A stretch of 64,000 nucleotides of DNA from an uncultured bacterium (GCA_934875675.1 CAKXIK010000006.1:19368-83367), one strand, 5' to 3'. Shown: positions 25,311 to 35,110, counted from the stretch's first letter. Notes: generated by a model not told the origin, from the letters alone. A program made the numbers and translations.

Positions 25311-25856
25311 ATGAAAGCAACCGGAATTGTTCGCCGCATTGATGACCTTGGTCGCGTTGTAATTCCAAAAGAAATCCGCCGTACCCTGCGTATTCGGGAA
25401 GGGGATCCGCTGGAAATTTTTACGGACAGCGAGGGCGGTGTCATTTTTAAAAAGTATTCGCCGGTGGGAGAAATGTCCCCCATGGCAGCCCAATATACGG
25501 ACGTGCTCGCAAAAACCGCGGGACTGCCCTGTCTTGTTTGCGACCGTGACCACATTATTGCCGCGGCAGGTGTTTCCCGTAAGGAATATTTGGAACGCCG
25601 CATTTCTTCCGCTTTGGAGGAAATGATTGAGAATCGGCGCAGCTATTTTGCCAAGCAGGGCGAAGGCGCTGCAGTTCTGCCGGTGGAGGGCCTTGACCGA
25701 ACCGCAGCAGCAGTGATGCCGATTGTGGCCGGAGGAGATGTTTTTGGAGCAGTTGTGTTGATGAACGGGGACAGTGGTGCCCTTCCCGGGGAAACTGAAC
25801 AAAAGCTTGCGCAGACAGCCGCTGCGTTTCTCGGGAAGCTGATGGAAGAGGAATAA
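25311..25856 (+). CDS. spoVT: Stage V sporulation protein T
   Basis: A 181-residue DNA-binding regulator that tunes late forespore genes under the sporulation factor sigma-G. The ATG at 25311 follows AAAGGAG; the frame is open further upstream but without another site. The N-terminal AbrB-type swapped-hairpin domain (residues 1-50) reads G-I-V-R-R-I-D-D-L-G-R-V-V-I-P-K-E-I-R-R. Residues about 58-180 form the GAF-like sensor domain. Its presence shows that the organism belongs to an endospore-forming lineage. It is monocistronic and sits just upstream of the rimP promoter. Confidence 0.96.
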   Translation: MKATGIVRRIDDLGRVVIPKEIRRTLRIREGDPLEIFTDSEGGVIFKKYSPVGEMSPMAAQYTDVLAKTAGLPCLVCDRDHIIAAAGVSRKEYLERRISSALEEMIENRRSYFAKQGEGAAVLPVEGLDRTAAAVMPIVAGGDVFGAVVLMNGDSGALPGETEQKLAQTAAAFLGKLMEEE

Positions 25857-25923
25857 TTGGCGGTATTGAAAAAATATCCGCAAAATTTCGCACCACAATC
25901 ACATTTGTTGGTAGATTTCGCTG

Positions 25924-25952
25924 TTGCATTTTCTTATGCGGCGTGATATACT
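25924..25952 (+). promoter_or_regulatory. Promoter of the rimP-nusA-infB operon
   Basis: TTGCAT (25924-25929), 17 bases, TATACT (25947-25952), with a TGA extended element. Confidence 0.8.
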
Positions 25953-25976
25953 AAATAACAGAAGATGAATAGTAAA

Positions 25977-26013
25977 GAATGAAAGAGTGGGGTGACCCGC
26001 TCTTTTGTTTATT
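25977..26013 (+). promoter_or_regulatory. Leader hairpin before rimP
   Basis: AAAGAGTGGG pairs with CCCGCTCTTT over a GTGA loop, then T-rich sequence. It lies about 25 bases after the expected transcript start and looks like an attenuator. Many Clostridia have such a hairpin ahead of rimP. Bases 25857-26196 hold nothing else except the promoter. Confidence 0.6.
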
Positions 26014-26196
26014 TGTTGGCAGGCGAAAGCCTTTTTCCTGCTGACCAAGATGGTATTCAGGCGGTCATCGCGGGCATATCATAAATAAAAAGCCGGTTAT
26101 ATAAAACAGAGAAGCTTTGCGGTTTGCGCAGCACGATCTGGGCAAGCAAAAACGATAGCAAGGCTTGTGCCTCGGCGGAAAGGAATGGTCATAATA

Positions 26197-26679
26197 ATGA
26201 AAAGTATGGCAAACAAGGAAAAAGGAAATACTGTTTCTGTCGTGTGGCAGATTGCGCAGCCGATTGCAGAGTCTTTGGGACTTTCCCTGTGGGATGTCCG
26301 TTTTGTAAAAGAGGGTGCCGATTGGTTTCTGCGCATTTTCATTGATAAGCAAGACGGCGTTTCCATTGAAGATTGTGAGGCGATGAGCCGTGCAATCGAT
26401 CAGCCGCTGGATGATGCCGACCCGATTCGTCAGGCGTACTGCCTGGAGGTTTCCTCCCCCGGTGTGGAGCGCGAGCTGGTGAGACCGGAACATTTTGCGC
26501 AGATGACAGGGCAGCCGGTGGTGGTGAAGCTGATTCGACCGGATGAAAACGGCGAACGCGAGCTGCGTGCAACCCTTGGCGGTCTGGAAGAGGATGAAAT
26601 CATTCTTCTGGGTGAAGACGATGCCGAACGCAGGGTTGCGGTGAAAGATGCGGCATGGGTTAAGCTGGATGATTTTTAA
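26197..26679 (+). CDS. rimP: Ribosome maturation factor RimP
   Basis: A 160-residue protein needed for 30S subunit maturation. The N-terminal alpha/beta domain contains L-R-I-F-I-D-K and G-V-S-I-E-D-C-E-A-M-S-R, then Y-C-L-E-V-S-S-P-G-V-E-R, the RimP hallmark, and a C-terminal SH3-like barrel (from about residue 95). The ATG at 26197 is used; an ATG twelve bases earlier is fused to the GGAAAGG site. First gene of the operon; nusA begins 84 bases after it. Confidence 0.95.
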   Translation: MKSMANKEKGNTVSVVWQIAQPIAESLGLSLWDVRFVKEGADWFLRIFIDKQDGVSIEDCEAMSRAIDQPLDDADPIRQAYCLEVSSPGVERELVRPEHFAQMTGQPVVVKLIRPDENGERELRATLGGLEEDEIILLGEDDAERRVAVKDAAWVKLDDF

Positions 26680-26763
26680 GCAAGAGTCTTCGATGAAGCT
26701 GCTTTGTTTGTTCATCAAATACTTCGATACAGTTGATATAGTTTTGAAAGGATGATCCGAAAA

Positions 26764-27876
26764 ATGCGTAAGAAAGAAGATCAGAAGATCAGCAATGACA
26801 ATGCCGAGTTTTTTGAGGCACTCCGTTTGCTCGAAAAGGAAAAAGGAATTCCGATGGAGTTCATGTTTGAAAAAATTTCCTCTGCAATTGTCGTCGCCGT
26901 TAAGCGCAGCTACAATGGCAATGACGACTGTGTGGTAAACATGGATCCGCACAAAAACAAGTTTGAGGTCTTTTTGCGCAAAGAGGTTGTGGATGACGTT
27001 TTGCCGGAAGGCGAGTCGATTGATCCCGATCGTGAAATTTTTCTTGCCGAAGCCCGCAAAATTGACCCCACTGCCGGTGTTGGCGATAAGGTGTCCATCA
27101 AACTGGAAACCAAGCAGTTTGGACGTATCGGCGCGCAGGCAGCTAAACACGTCATTCGTCAGGGCATCCGTGAGGTGGAACGCGGTCAGGTGATGCAGGA
27201 GTTCCAAAACCGCAACCAGGAGCTTGTTTCCGCAGTGGTGGAGCGCATTGATCCCCGCACCGGAGCCGCCAGCCTCACCATCGGTAAGGCAGAGGCAGTT
27301 TTGCCCAAAACCGAGCAGGTGGGTGCCGAATCCCTCAAGGAAGGCGACCATATCAAGGTTTACGTTGTCGATGTCAAGGATACCGAAAAGGGTCCGCGTG
27401 CGATGATTTCCCGCACACATCCCGGCTTGGTCAAGCGTTTGTTTGAAACCGAGGTGCCGGAAATTTATGACGGTACGGTAGAAATTAAAGCGGTTTCCCG
27501 TGAAGCCGGTTCCCGCACAAAGCTGGCAGTCTTCAGCAAGGATCCGAATGTGGATGCCGTTGGAGCATGCATCGGCCCGCGTGGTGCCCGTGTCGGTCAG
27601 ATCGTGGAGGAACTTGGCGGAGAGAAAATCGATATCGTTGAATACAGCGAGGATGCTGCGAAATTTATTTCGGCAGCGCTTTCCCCTGCAACCGTGCTCA
27701 ATGTTACCCTCGAGCCGGACGGCAGCCGTGCATGCCATGTTTCCGTACCGGACAGTCAGCTTTCCCTTGCAATCGGTAATCGTGGTCAGAATGCGCGTCT
27801 TGCTGCAAAGCTGACCGGCTGGAAGATTGATATCCGCCCGGAAAGCGGTTTTTACGGCGAAGAAACTCAGGAGTAA
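26764..27876 (+). CDS. nusA: Transcription termination/antitermination protein NusA
   Basis: A 370-residue RNA polymerase-associated factor controlling pausing, termination and antitermination. Domains in order: N-terminal polymerase-binding domain (about 1-130), S1 domain (about 135-205), KH1 and KH2 (about 210-345) with C-I-G-P-R-G-A-R-V and A-I-G-N-R-G-Q-N-A-R-L-A-A. It is the short Gram-positive form without acidic repeats. ATG at 26764 follows AAAGGATGATCC, nearly the full anti-Shine-Dalgarno complement. The order rimP-nusA-ylxR is conserved. Confidence 0.97.
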   Translation: MRKKEDQKISNDNAEFFEALRLLEKEKGIPMEFMFEKISSAIVVAVKRSYNGNDDCVVNMDPHKNKFEVFLRKEVVDDVLPEGESIDPDREIFLAEARKIDPTAGVGDKVSIKLETKQFGRIGAQAAKHVIRQGIREVERGQVMQEFQNRNQELVSAVVERIDPRTGAASLTIGKAEAVLPKTEQVGAESLKEGDHIKVYVVDVKDTEKGPRAMISRTHPGLVKRLFETEVPEIYDGTVEIKAVSREAGSRTKLAVFSKDPNVDAVGACIGPRGARVGQIVEELGGEKIDIVEYSEDAAKFISAALSPATVLNVTLEPDGSRACHVSVPDSQLSLAIGNRGQNARLAAKLTGWKIDIRPESGFYGEETQE

Positions 27877-27938
27877 TTTTGGGTAATCGCCGATCAGATA
27901 CATCCGCAGGGCAGTTTTAGAAAGGCAGGTAATGCAGT

Positions 27939-28241
27939 ATGCAGCAAAAAAAGATCCCGATGCGTATGTGCACGGGATGCGGCCAGATGAAGCCGAAAAA
28001 AGAGCTTGTGCGTGTGGTAAAAGCCCCGGACCGGCTCGGTGAAAACGGCGAGGTTCTGGAGCCGGGCGCAATCTCGCTCGATCCGGTTGGAAAAAAGCCG
28101 GGACGCGGCGCCTATGTGTGCAACGATGCGGAATGCCTGAAAGCTGCCCGCAAAGCGCGCAAACTGGAACGCGCGTTCAGCTGCAAGATTCCAGACGAGG
28201 TTTTTGAACGAATGGAGGCGGAAATCGGTGCAAAAAAATGA
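27939..28241 (+). CDS. ylxR: YlxR/RnpM (DUF448) RNA-binding protein
   Basis: A 100-residue small basic protein. The opening I-P-M-R-M-C-T-G-C-G-Q and the later G-R-G-A-Y-V-C are the family marks; in B. subtilis the protein binds RNase P RNA and modulates it. The start at 27939 follows an AAAGGCAGG site. Its end overlaps the start of the L7Ae-like gene, indicating translational coupling. Confidence 0.93.
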   Translation: MQQKKIPMRMCTGCGQMKPKKELVRVVKAPDRLGENGEVLEPGAISLDPVGKKPGRGAYVCNDAECLKAARKARKLERAFSCKIPDEVFERMEAEIGAKK

Positions 28242-28563
28242 TCCGTTGCTTTCTTTGTTCGGCATGGCACGGCGCTGCGGGAAAATTGCTCAGGGATTTG
28301 ACGCGGCAGTCACCGCTGTTTCCCGGGGAAAATCCCGTGCGTTCTTCCTCGCGCCAGACGCAGCCGAACGTACTCGGCGTAACATCCGCAGAATTGCGGA
28401 AGAAAACAACGCGCAGGTTTTTGAGTTGACCGTTGCAATGCAGGAACTTGGCGCCTGCATCGGCTGCGGCCCAACCGGAGTGGTGGCATTGGAAGATGCC
28501 GGATTTGAAAAAAAAGCGCGTACGCTTGCTGCCAATGGATTCTGCGAAAGGGATGGTCAATAA
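28228..28563 (+). CDS. ylxQ: L7Ae-family ribosomal protein YlxQ
   Basis: A 111-residue kink-turn RNA-binding protein of the L7Ae/L30e/YlxQ family. The GTG at 28228 follows GGAGG and overlaps the ylxR end by 14 bases. Family marks are [15 protein letters not shown] near the start and the central strand A-F-F-L-A-P-D-A-A. Its exact role is unsettled; it always sits between ylxR and infB in Firmicutes. The stop codon is separated from the infB start by one base. Confidence 0.92.
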   Translation: MQKNDPLLSLFGMARRCGKIAQGFDAAVTAVSRGKSRAFFLAPDAAERTRRNIRRIAEENNAQVFELTVAMQELGACIGCGPTGVVALEDAGFEKKARTLAANGFCERDGQ

Positions 28564-28564
28564 T

Positions 28565-31087
28565 ATGATGATTAAATACCGCATCAATGAGGTCGCGAAG
28601 GACCTGAATGTTCCGAATAAAGACATAATCAATCTCATTGCCGAGAAATTCGGCGTAACCAAAAAACCGATGACAGCGTTGGAGGAAGATGAACTCAACG
28701 TTATCTTTGAAACCTTCACCAAGGATCGTGAGGTTCCGAGCCTGGAGGAGTATCTGGCGCGCCGTGGCACAACAGAAGCTGCACCGGCAACAGAGCAAGC
28801 CCCTGCACAGCAGCCCGCTGCACCGGTTGCAGAGGCTGTCCCAGCCGCACAGCCCGCTCCTGCCGACAAAACTGCTCCCGCTCCACAGGCAGCTCCTGCC
28901 GCAAAGCAGGAAAATAAGCCGGCGAGACAGCAGCAGAATCAGCAGCAGAATCAGCAAAGACCGGCAAATAATCAGAGAAATGCGAACAATTCCAATGCGC
29001 CAAAGGCACAAAATCAGCAGAACCGTCCTGCGCCGCAGAATCGCCCTGCCCAGCAGAACCAGAGTCCTGCACAGAACAATGCCCAGCAGAACGGCGATAA
29101 CGGAGTGAAAAAGCCGGCGGTTCGCATTGTTGATACCCGTACCACGAACGTCAATATTGATAAATACAATGAAAAATATGACCGCCTGGCCAGTGAAAAG
29201 GTGAAGACGGATAACACCGTTAACAAGCAAAAGCTCAATCAGCGTTCCCGTCAGGAGCGCGGCAAGCCCCGCAATGCCCGCCGCGAAACAGAAGCCGAGC
29301 GGATGCGCCGCATTCAGCTGGAACGCCAGAAAAAGCCAATGAACATTACGCTGCCGGAGGAAATCACGGTTGGAGAGCTTGCACTGCGCCTGAAGGCAAC
29401 CTCTGCCGAGGTCATCAAAAAGCTGATGGCTGCCGGTGTGTTTGCTGCTGTGAACGACACGGTTGATTTTGATACCGCTGCACTGGTTGCATTGGAGTTC
29501 AATGCCCGCGCAGAAAAAGAAGTGGTTGTCACCATTGAGGATCGTATTATTGACGACAGCGAAGACGATGACGCAAACCTGGTTACGCGCGCTCCGGTTG
29601 TGGTTGTCATGGGTCACGTTGACCACGGCAAGACCTCTCTGCTCGATGCAATCCGCCATGCGAATGTTACCGCTTCCGAAGCAGGCGGCATTACGCAGCA
29701 CATTGGTGCTTACCGTGTGAATATCAATGACCGCGACATCACCTTCCTGGATACTCCCGGCCATGCTGCGTTTACCACCATGCGCGCCCGCGGTGCACAG
29801 GTCACCGATATTGCCGTGCTGGTTGTTGCAGCGGATGACGGTATTATGCCGCAGACGGTTGAAGCAATCAATCATGCAAAGGCTGCCGGTGTTTCGATTA
29901 TTGTCGCAATCAATAAAATGGATAAACCTGCCGCCAACCCCGATCAGGTGAAGCAGCAGCTGACCGAATATGAACTGGTTCCGGAAGAATGGGGCGGCGA
30001 CGTGCCCTGCATGCCGGTTTCGGCTGTAACCAAGCAGGGCATCAACGATTTGCTGGAAATGATTACACTGATTGCCGATATGAAGGAACTGAAAGCGAAT
30101 CCCGACCGCGCTGCAAAGGGTACGGTTATTGAAGCACGTCTTGACCGCGGCAAGGGACCGATCGCAACCGTGCTTGTTCAGAATGGAACGCTCCATTCCG
30201 GGGATATTATTGTTGCGGGTACTTCGGTTGGCCGTGTGCGCGCAATGACCGATCACCTTGGCAACAAGGTGGAAAGCGCCGGACCGTCTGTTCCGGTGGA
30301 AATCATCGGTCTGGACGATGTTCCGACCGGCGGCGATATTTTCAATGTTGTTTCCGACGAGCGCCTTGCCCGTGAGCTGGTGGAGCAGCGCAAGAATGAG
30401 CAGAAGGAAGAGCAGTTCAACGCGCAGACCAAGATTACGCTGGATAATCTGTTTGATCAGATGCAGCAGGGCGAGGTCAAGGAACTGAAGGTCATTGTCA
30501 AAGCAGACGTGCAGGGCTCTGTGGAAGCAGTTCGCCAGTCGCTCGAAAAGCTGACCAATGACGAGGTGCGCGTCAATGTCATTCACGGCGCGGTTGGTGC
30601 CGTCAGTGAATCTGACGTTATGCTTGCTGCCGCATCCAATGCCATCATCGTTGGATTTAATGTGCGTCCGGATCCGGTCGCTGCGGAAAATGCCAAGCGC
30701 GACGGTGTTGACATGCGTCTTTACCGGATTATTTACGATTGCATTGAAGAGATTCAGTCTGCAATGAGAGGCATGCTGGCGCCGAAATTCCGCGAGGTTA
30801 CGCTGGGACGTGCCGAATGCCGTCAGGTTTACAAGGTTTCCAATGTCGGCGTAATCGCCGGTTGCTATATTTTGGACGGAAAGATTACCCGTGCCGCTCA
30901 GATTCGCATCGTGCGCGACGGCATTGTGGTGGCAGATGATAAGATTGCCTCTCTGCGCCGGTTCAAGGATGACGTGAAGGAAGTTGCGCAGGGCTATGAG
31001 TGCGGCATCGGTCTGGAACGCTTTAATGACCTTAAGGAAGGCGACATTTTCGAAGGCTATTTGATGGAAGAATACCGCGAGGACTAA
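28565..31087 (+). CDS. infB: Translation initiation factor IF-2
   Basis: An 840-residue GTPase that places initiator tRNA on the 30S subunit and promotes subunit joining. An N-terminal IF2N domain (1-55) is followed by a long Ala/Pro/Gln/Asn-rich linker (about 60-185), a second IF2N-type domain (about 260-315), then the G domain with G350-H-V-D-H-G-K-T, D-T-P-G-H and N-K-M-D, and domains II, III and IV. The linker is low complexity and gives long stop-free antisense frames. The ATG at 28565 follows GAAAGGGATGGTCA; a second ATG follows at once. Confidence 0.98.
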   Translation: MMIKYRINEVAKDLNVPNKDIINLIAEKFGVTKKPMTALEEDELNVIFETFTKDREVPSLEEYLARRGTTEAAPATEQAPAQQPAAPVAEAVPAAQPAPADKTAPAPQAAPAAKQENKPARQQQNQQQNQQRPANNQRNANNSNAPKAQNQQNRPAPQNRPAQQNQSPAQNNAQQNGDNGVKKPAVRIVDTRTTNVNIDKYNEKYDRLASEKVKTDNTVNKQKLNQRSRQERGKPRNARRETEAERMRRIQLERQKKPMNITLPEEITVGELALRLKATSAEVIKKLMAAGVFAAVNDTVDFDTAALVALEFNARAEKEVVVTIEDRIIDDSEDDDANLVTRAPVVVVMGHVDHGKTSLLDAIRHANVTASEAGGITQHIGAYRVNINDRDITFLDTPGHAAFTTMRARGAQVTDIAVLVVAADDGIMPQTVEAINHAKAAGVSIIVAINKMDKPAANPDQVKQQLTEYELVPEEWGGDVPCMPVSAVTKQGINDLLEMITLIADMKELKANPDRAAKGTVIEARLDRGKGPIATVLVQNGTLHSGDIIVAGTSVGRVRAMTDHLGNKVESAGPSVPVEIIGLDDVPTGGDIFNVVSDERLARELVEQRKNEQKEEQFNAQTKITLDNLFDQMQQGEVKELKVIVKADVQGSVEAVRQSLEKLTNDEVRVNVIHGAVGAVSESDVMLAAASNAIIVGFNVRPDPVAAENAKRDGVDMRLYRIIYDCIEEIQSAMRGMLAPKFREVTLGRAECRQVYKVSNVGVIAGCYILDGKITRAAQIRIVRDGIVVADDKIASLRRFKDDVKEVAQGYECGIGLERFNDLKEGDIFEGYLMEEYRED

Positions 31088-31115
31088 GTTCCTCGCAGGA
31101 AAGGAGGAAAAGCCC

Positions 31116-31523
31116 ATGGCCAGTCACAAGCTGCAGCGCAGTACGGAGGACATCCGCCGCGAGCTGACCGATATTTTGCGAACTCTGAAGGATCCGCGTG
31201 TGCAGGGAGTGTTCCTGAGCATTGTGCGCGTGGAGGTTACAAACGATTTTTCTTTCTGCAAGGTGTATGTCAGTGCGATGGAAGGGCTGGAGCGCGCAAA
31301 GGAAGCAGTGCGCGGGCTGGATTCCGCTGCAGGGTTTATGCGCACAGAGTTGGGGCATCGCCTGACGCTGCGCCATGTTCCCAAACTGATCTTTACGGCG
31401 ACAGATTCGATTGAATACAGCGCCGAAATTTCCCGCAAACTGCTGGAACTGAAAAATGACGCTCCCGCAGAAGCAGAGGAAAAAGATACCGACATGGACG
31501 AAGGGAACGGGAACCATTCATGA
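31116..31523 (+). CDS. rbfA: 30S ribosome-binding factor A
   Basis: A 135-residue KH-type protein required for 16S rRNA 5'-end maturation and cold adaptation. Marks are R-R-E-L-T-D-I-L near residue 12, V-E-V-T-N-D-F-S-F-C-K-V-Y-V and the I-E-Y-S-A-E-I-S-R-K-L near residue 100. An acidic tail of about 20 residues ends the protein. The ATG at 31116 follows AAAGGAGG. It overlaps nrnA by four bases (ATGA). Confidence 0.96.
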   Translation: MASHKLQRSTEDIRRELTDILRTLKDPRVQGVFLSIVRVEVTNDFSFCKVYVSAMEGLERAKEAVRGLDSAAGFMRTELGHRLTLRHVPKLIFTATDSIEYSAEISRKLLELKNDAPAEAEEKDTDMDEGNGNHS

Positions 31524-32479
31524 AAATCACGCTGGATGAAGCGGCTGCGCAGCTGGTTGCGCACGACCGGATTTTGATCTTGAGCCATCAGTCTCCGGAC
31601 GGTGATACACTGGGCTCGGCAGGAGCGCTTTGCCTTGGGCTTGCAGCCCTTGGCAAACACGTTCGCTATGCCTGTTCCGATTCGATCCCTGAAAAATATG
31701 ACTATATGCTCTCCTGCATTCCGGCGCCGGACTTTGCGCCGGCGTACATCGTTGCCGTGGATATTGCAGATCGCAAATTGCTGGGCAAGGCATTGGATGA
31801 AGCCTTCCCCCAGGTGGATCTTTGCATCGACCATCACGGCTCCAACACGCAATATGCCGCGCAGCTCTATCTGGATTCTTCCGCGGCAGCTACTTGTGAG
31901 ATTATTTACCAGGTTTTAGAGCTGCTGAAGGTCCCCGTAACAAAAGAGATTGCGCAGTGTCTGTTCACGGGCATTTCCACCGACACCGGCTGCTTTCGTT
32001 ACTCCAACACAACGCCGCGCACGATGCGGATAGCTGCTGCGCTGATGGAAGCCGGAGCAGAAGCGGCGGAGATCAATCGCCAGATGTTTGAAATCAAAAC
32101 ACGTTCCCGCATGGAGTTGGAACGGATGGCGCTCGACCAGATGGAATATGCATTTGACGGAAAATGTGCCATGATTGTCATATCACTGGATATGATTGAG
32201 AAGTCCGGTGCAACCGAAGGGGATCTGGAAGGATTGGCTCCGCTGCCGCGCAATGTGGAAGGGGTGCGCGTGGGGCTGACGCTGCGTGAAAAAGCACCGG
32301 GTGTTTACAAAATTTCGGTGCGGACCGGTGTTCATGTCAACGCGTCGCACCTTTGCGGCAGACTCGGCGGCGGCGGTCATCCGCAGGCCTCCGGGTGTAT
32401 GCTGCAGGGAGAGCTTGCCGAAGTGAAGCTTACCTTGCTTGAAATCGTGGAGCTTTTCCTGACAGGACAAGCCGTTTAA
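31520..32479 (+). CDS. nrnA: Bifunctional oligoribonuclease/PAP phosphatase NrnA (DHH family)
   Basis: A 319-residue DHH/DHHA1 phosphoesterase that degrades nanoRNA to mononucleotides and dephosphorylates 3'-phosphoadenosine 5'-phosphate. The DHH domain has H-Q-S-P-D-G-D-T-L-G-S, V-D-I-A-D and D-H-H-G-S-N; the C-terminal DHHA1 domain has G-G-G-G-H-P-Q-A-S-G. The start overlaps the rbfA stop as ATGA. Position between rbfA and truB is conserved in Firmicutes. Confidence 0.95.
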   Translation: MKITLDEAAAQLVAHDRILILSHQSPDGDTLGSAGALCLGLAALGKHVRYACSDSIPEKYDYMLSCIPAPDFAPAYIVAVDIADRKLLGKALDEAFPQVDLCIDHHGSNTQYAAQLYLDSSAAATCEIIYQVLELLKVPVTKEIAQCLFTGISTDTGCFRYSNTTPRTMRIAAALMEAGAEAAEINRQMFEIKTRSRMELERMALDQMEYAFDGKCAMIVISLDMIEKSGATEGDLEGLAPLPRNVEGVRVGLTLREKAPGVYKISVRTGVHVNASHLCGRLGGGGHPQASGCMLQGELAEVKLTLLEIVELFLTGQAV

Positions 32480-32520
32480 TACCATTAAAATAAGTTCCGC
32501 GCACGGAAAGGGCTGGTTAT

Positions 32521-33435
32521 ATGAAAAGCGGTGTGCTGATATTGGATAAGCCGCAGGATTTTACGTCATTCGATGTGCTGGCCTCGCTGCGCAGACCGAT
32601 GAACACAAAAAAGCTGGGACACACGGGGACACTCGACCCGATGGCAACAGGTGTTTTGCCGGTGTTGGTGGAATCCGCCACCCGTGCTGCCGACCTTTTG
32701 CCGGAAAGCAGTAAGGCATACCGTGCTTCGTTCGTGCTTGGCATTTCCACCGATACGCAGGATACAACGGGCGCCGTGCTTTTGCGGCGACCGTTTTGTG
32801 TTTCCGCAGAAGAATTGGAACAGGCGTGTCTTCCTCTGCGGGGAGATATTCTGCAGGTTCCCCCGATGTATTCCGCGGTGAAAAAGGATGGCGTGCGGCT
32901 GTACGATTTGGCACGCAAGGGAATCACGGTGGAGCGTCCGTCACGCCCGGTTACCATTGAAGCGCTGACGGTGGAAGCGTTTGATGCAGAAAACGGTATC
33001 GGAACGCTTTTTGTGCGCTGTTCTAAGGGAACGTATATCCGCACGTTGATTGCAGATATCGGGGAGGCACTCGGCTGCGGGGCTGCCATGAGTTCTCTGC
33101 GGCGGACAGCAGCGTGTGGATTTTCCGAAGAGGATGCCGTTGCGCTGCAAACGGTGCGGGAGATGCCGGCAGAGGAGATTGAAAACCTGCTGCGTCCGGT
33201 GGAGTCTCTTTTTGAAATTTACCCTGCCCTGCAGGTGACACCGGCGCAGACGACCCGCTTTGCAAACGGCGGTGCGTTGGCTGCCGACCGGGTTGGTTTG
33301 CAGAGCAGCACCGCGGACGGACAGTTGCTGCGCATCTTTTCCGCGCAGGGCATCTTTCTGGGGCTGGGTGTTTTTCAGGCAGCGCGCCAATGTGTCGGAA
33401 TCAAAAAGATTTTTATCCCCAATTCACAAATATAG
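32521..33435 (+). CDS. truB: tRNA pseudouridine(55) synthase
   Basis: A 304-residue enzyme converting U55 of the tRNA T-loop to pseudouridine. The catalytic Asp is in G-H-T-G-T-L-D-P-M-A-T-G (about residue 39). Other family marks are G-V-L-I-L-D-K-P at the start and C-S-K-G-T-Y-I-R-T-L-I-A-D-I-G in the second half, followed by a short C-terminal PUA-like extension. The ATG at 32521 follows GGAAAGGG. It is 41 bases downstream of nrnA. Confidence 0.96.
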   Translation: MKSGVLILDKPQDFTSFDVLASLRRPMNTKKLGHTGTLDPMATGVLPVLVESATRAADLLPESSKAYRASFVLGISTDTQDTTGAVLLRRPFCVSAEELEQACLPLRGDILQVPPMYSAVKKDGVRLYDLARKGITVERPSRPVTIEALTVEAFDAENGIGTLFVRCSKGTYIRTLIADIGEALGCGAAMSSLRRTAACGFSEEDAVALQTVREMPAEEIENLLRPVESLFEIYPALQVTPAQTTRFANGGALAADRVGLQSSTADGQLLRIFSAQGIFLGLGVFQAARQCVGIKKIFIPNSQI

Positions 33436-33481
33436 TCTGATTAAACCCATCGTTTTGTAGTATCAAGGAAGGGAGACCGAT

Positions 33482-34414
33482 ATGCAGACAATTTCTTCAC
33501 TTTGCGCGGCGCCGGCAGATACATCAATTGCGCTTGGATGCTTTGACGGACTGCACATCGGTCATCGTGCAGTGCTGCAAGAAGCACTGAAGGGAGAAGC
33601 CGAAGGTCTTTCGCCTGCGGTGTTTACGTTTGGCTCCCGTGAAGATGAGATGACCACGGTAAAAGCAGTACCGGAACTGATGAGCTCCCGGCAACGGGAA
33701 GAGCTGTTTGCGCAAATGGGCTTTTCTTTGTTGTGGCGAGTGGATTTTGATTCCGTGCGTGACATCCCCCTGGAAGATTTTGTACGCAGTGTGCTTTGCC
33801 AAACGCTGCGGGCAAAAAGAATCTGCTGCGGATACAATTACCGATTCGGCCGTGGCGGAACAGGCGATGCTGCTTTGATGCAGAAGCTTGGAGCAGAATG
33901 CGGTGCCGAAGTGATTGTTTTGCCGGCGGTGCTGCAGGAAGAGCAGCCGGTCAGTTCATCGCGCATTCGTGTGGCGGTGATGACGGGCAACATGGAGGAC
34001 GCAGCGCGAATGCTTGGCAGACCGTTTTCAATTGATTTTCCGGTGGTGCATGGCAGACAGCTGGGCAGGTTGCTCGGCACACCCACCATCAATCAGCCGT
34101 TTCCGTCCGGTTTTGTGCTTCCTAAATTTGGGGTTTATGCATCCTGTGCCGTGGTGGATGGAAAGTGCCTGCATGCCGTTACCAATGTTGGGGTCAAGCC
34201 AACTGTCGGTGCTGAAGCGCCGCTGGCGGAAACCTACATCGCCGATTTTTCCGGAAATCTGTACGGAAAAGAAGTTCCGGTTTATTTGATGAAATTTTTG
34301 CGCCCCGAACAAAAGTTCAATTCACTGGAAGAGCTCAAAAAACAGATTTATTCGGATGCAGCGGAATCCGCACAGATTTTACCCGGCTGTATGAGAAATT
34401 ATCAAAACTTTTAA
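33482..34414 (+). CDS. ribF: Bifunctional riboflavin kinase/FAD synthetase
   Basis: A 310-residue enzyme that makes FMN and then FAD. The N-terminal nucleotidyltransferase domain has G-C-F-D-G-L-H-I-G-H-R and the S-S-S-R-I-R-V-A loop; the C-terminal riboflavin kinase domain (from about residue 180) has G-R-Q-L-G-R-L-L-G-T-P-T-I-N and G-V-Y-A-S-C. The ATG at 33482 follows AAGGAAGGGAG. Last gene of the rimP transcription block before the rpsO promoter. Confidence 0.96.
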   Translation: MQTISSLCAAPADTSIALGCFDGLHIGHRAVLQEALKGEAEGLSPAVFTFGSREDEMTTVKAVPELMSSRQREELFAQMGFSLLWRVDFDSVRDIPLEDFVRSVLCQTLRAKRICCGYNYRFGRGGTGDAALMQKLGAECGAEVIVLPAVLQEEQPVSSSRIRVAVMTGNMEDAARMLGRPFSIDFPVVHGRQLGRLLGTPTINQPFPSGFVLPKFGVYASCAVVDGKCLHAVTNVGVKPTVGAEAPLAETYIADFSGNLYGKEVPVYLMKFLRPEQKFNSLEELKKQIYSDAAESAQILPGCMRNYQNF

Positions 34415-34439
34415 ACGGAAAAAACAGAGAAAATTCCGC

Positions 34440-34468
34440 TTTACATTGCAAATTTTCTGTGATATACT
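34440..34468 (+). promoter_or_regulatory. Promoter of rpsO
   Basis: TTTACA (34440-34445), 17 bases, TATACT (34463-34468), with a TGA extended element, 25 bases after the ribF stop. Confidence 0.8.
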
Positions 34469-34481
34469 GAAATAGCGAAAC

Positions 34482-34650
34482 GTTTATGCAAGAGTTCCTT
34501 GTATAACAGTGGTGGGAATTTACCCCCCGTTGGAAAAAGGACAAGCGCGTTTTGCAAAACCCTGTTTCGGTTGCAGGGTCAAGCCCCGTTTTCGGGGAAT
34601 TACACCTGCCTGCTACTGGAACTGAGGAATATTTTGAAAGAGGTGCAAAC
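34482..34650 (+). promoter_or_regulatory. Structured rpsO leader, probable S15 autoregulatory RNA
   Basis: The 180-base leader folds into at least two clear hairpins: ACCCTG/CAGGGT (about 34558-34579) and CCCCG-TTTT-CGGGG (about 34583-34596), upstream of the GAAAGAGG site. Ribosomal protein S15 commonly binds such a leader to repress its own translation. The function is inferred from position and folding. Confidence 0.5.
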
Positions 34651-34653
34651 CCA

Positions 34654-34917
34654 ATGCTGCCAGAAGAAAAAACAGCGATTATCAAAGAGTATGCCACTCA
34701 TGAAGGCGACACCGGTTCTCCGGAAGTTCAGATTGCCATCCTGACCAAGCGCATCAACGACCTTACGGATCACCTGAGAGTCCACAAGAAGGACCATCAT
34801 TCCCGTCACGGTCTGTTTAAGATGATCGGTCAGCGCCGCAACCTGCTCAATTACCTCATGAAGATTGACATTGAGCGTTATCGCGCCCTGATTGCCAGAC
34901 TGGGCATCCGCAAATAA
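34654..34917 (+). CDS. rpsO: Ribosomal protein S15
   Basis: An 87-residue primary 16S rRNA-binding protein of the small subunit platform. The full family pattern is present: [13 protein letters not shown], then [18 protein letters not shown] and R-R-N-L-L-N-Y-L. The ATG at 34654 follows GAAAGAGG. It has its own promoter and leader, and precedes pnp as in most bacteria. Confidence 0.99.
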   Translation: MLPEEKTAIIKEYATHEGDTGSPEVQIAILTKRINDLTDHLRVHKKDHHSRHGLFKMIGQRRNLLNYLMKIDIERYRALIARLGIRK

Positions 34918-34927
34918 TCTTGTTTCC

Positions 34928-34965
34928 TTAAGGGCAGGTGACGCAAGTTGCCTGCCTTTTAGGCT
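34928..34965 (+). terminator. Weak terminator between rpsO and pnp
   Basis: AAGGGCAGG can pair with CCTGCCTTTT (one bulge) across a 12-base loop. Partial readthrough to pnp is likely. Confidence 0.55.
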
Positions 34966-35110
34966 TTTTTCACACTCCCGCAGCTTTTGAATTCAATTCC
35001 GGCGTGTGGCAGTGGCTTAGCAGTGAAACGAGCTCCCGAAACAGTTCGGACGTTGGTTTTATTGCTAATCCCGAAGCCTCCCCGGAAAATAAAAAAACGG
35101 AGGTTCCAAA

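Noticed and set aside
26065..28071. Long stop-free minus-strand frame (668 codons) opposite rimP and nusA
   Set aside because: It is antisense to clear rimP and nusA, has no ribosome binding site and arises from codon bias of the sense strand.
28310..31117. 935-codon minus-strand frame opposite infB
   Set aside because: The low-complexity linker and codon bias of infB remove antisense stops; the translation looks like no protein family.
34499..34744. Plus-strand frame over the rpsO leader and start
   Set aside because: Overlaps rpsO in another frame and covers a structured leader.
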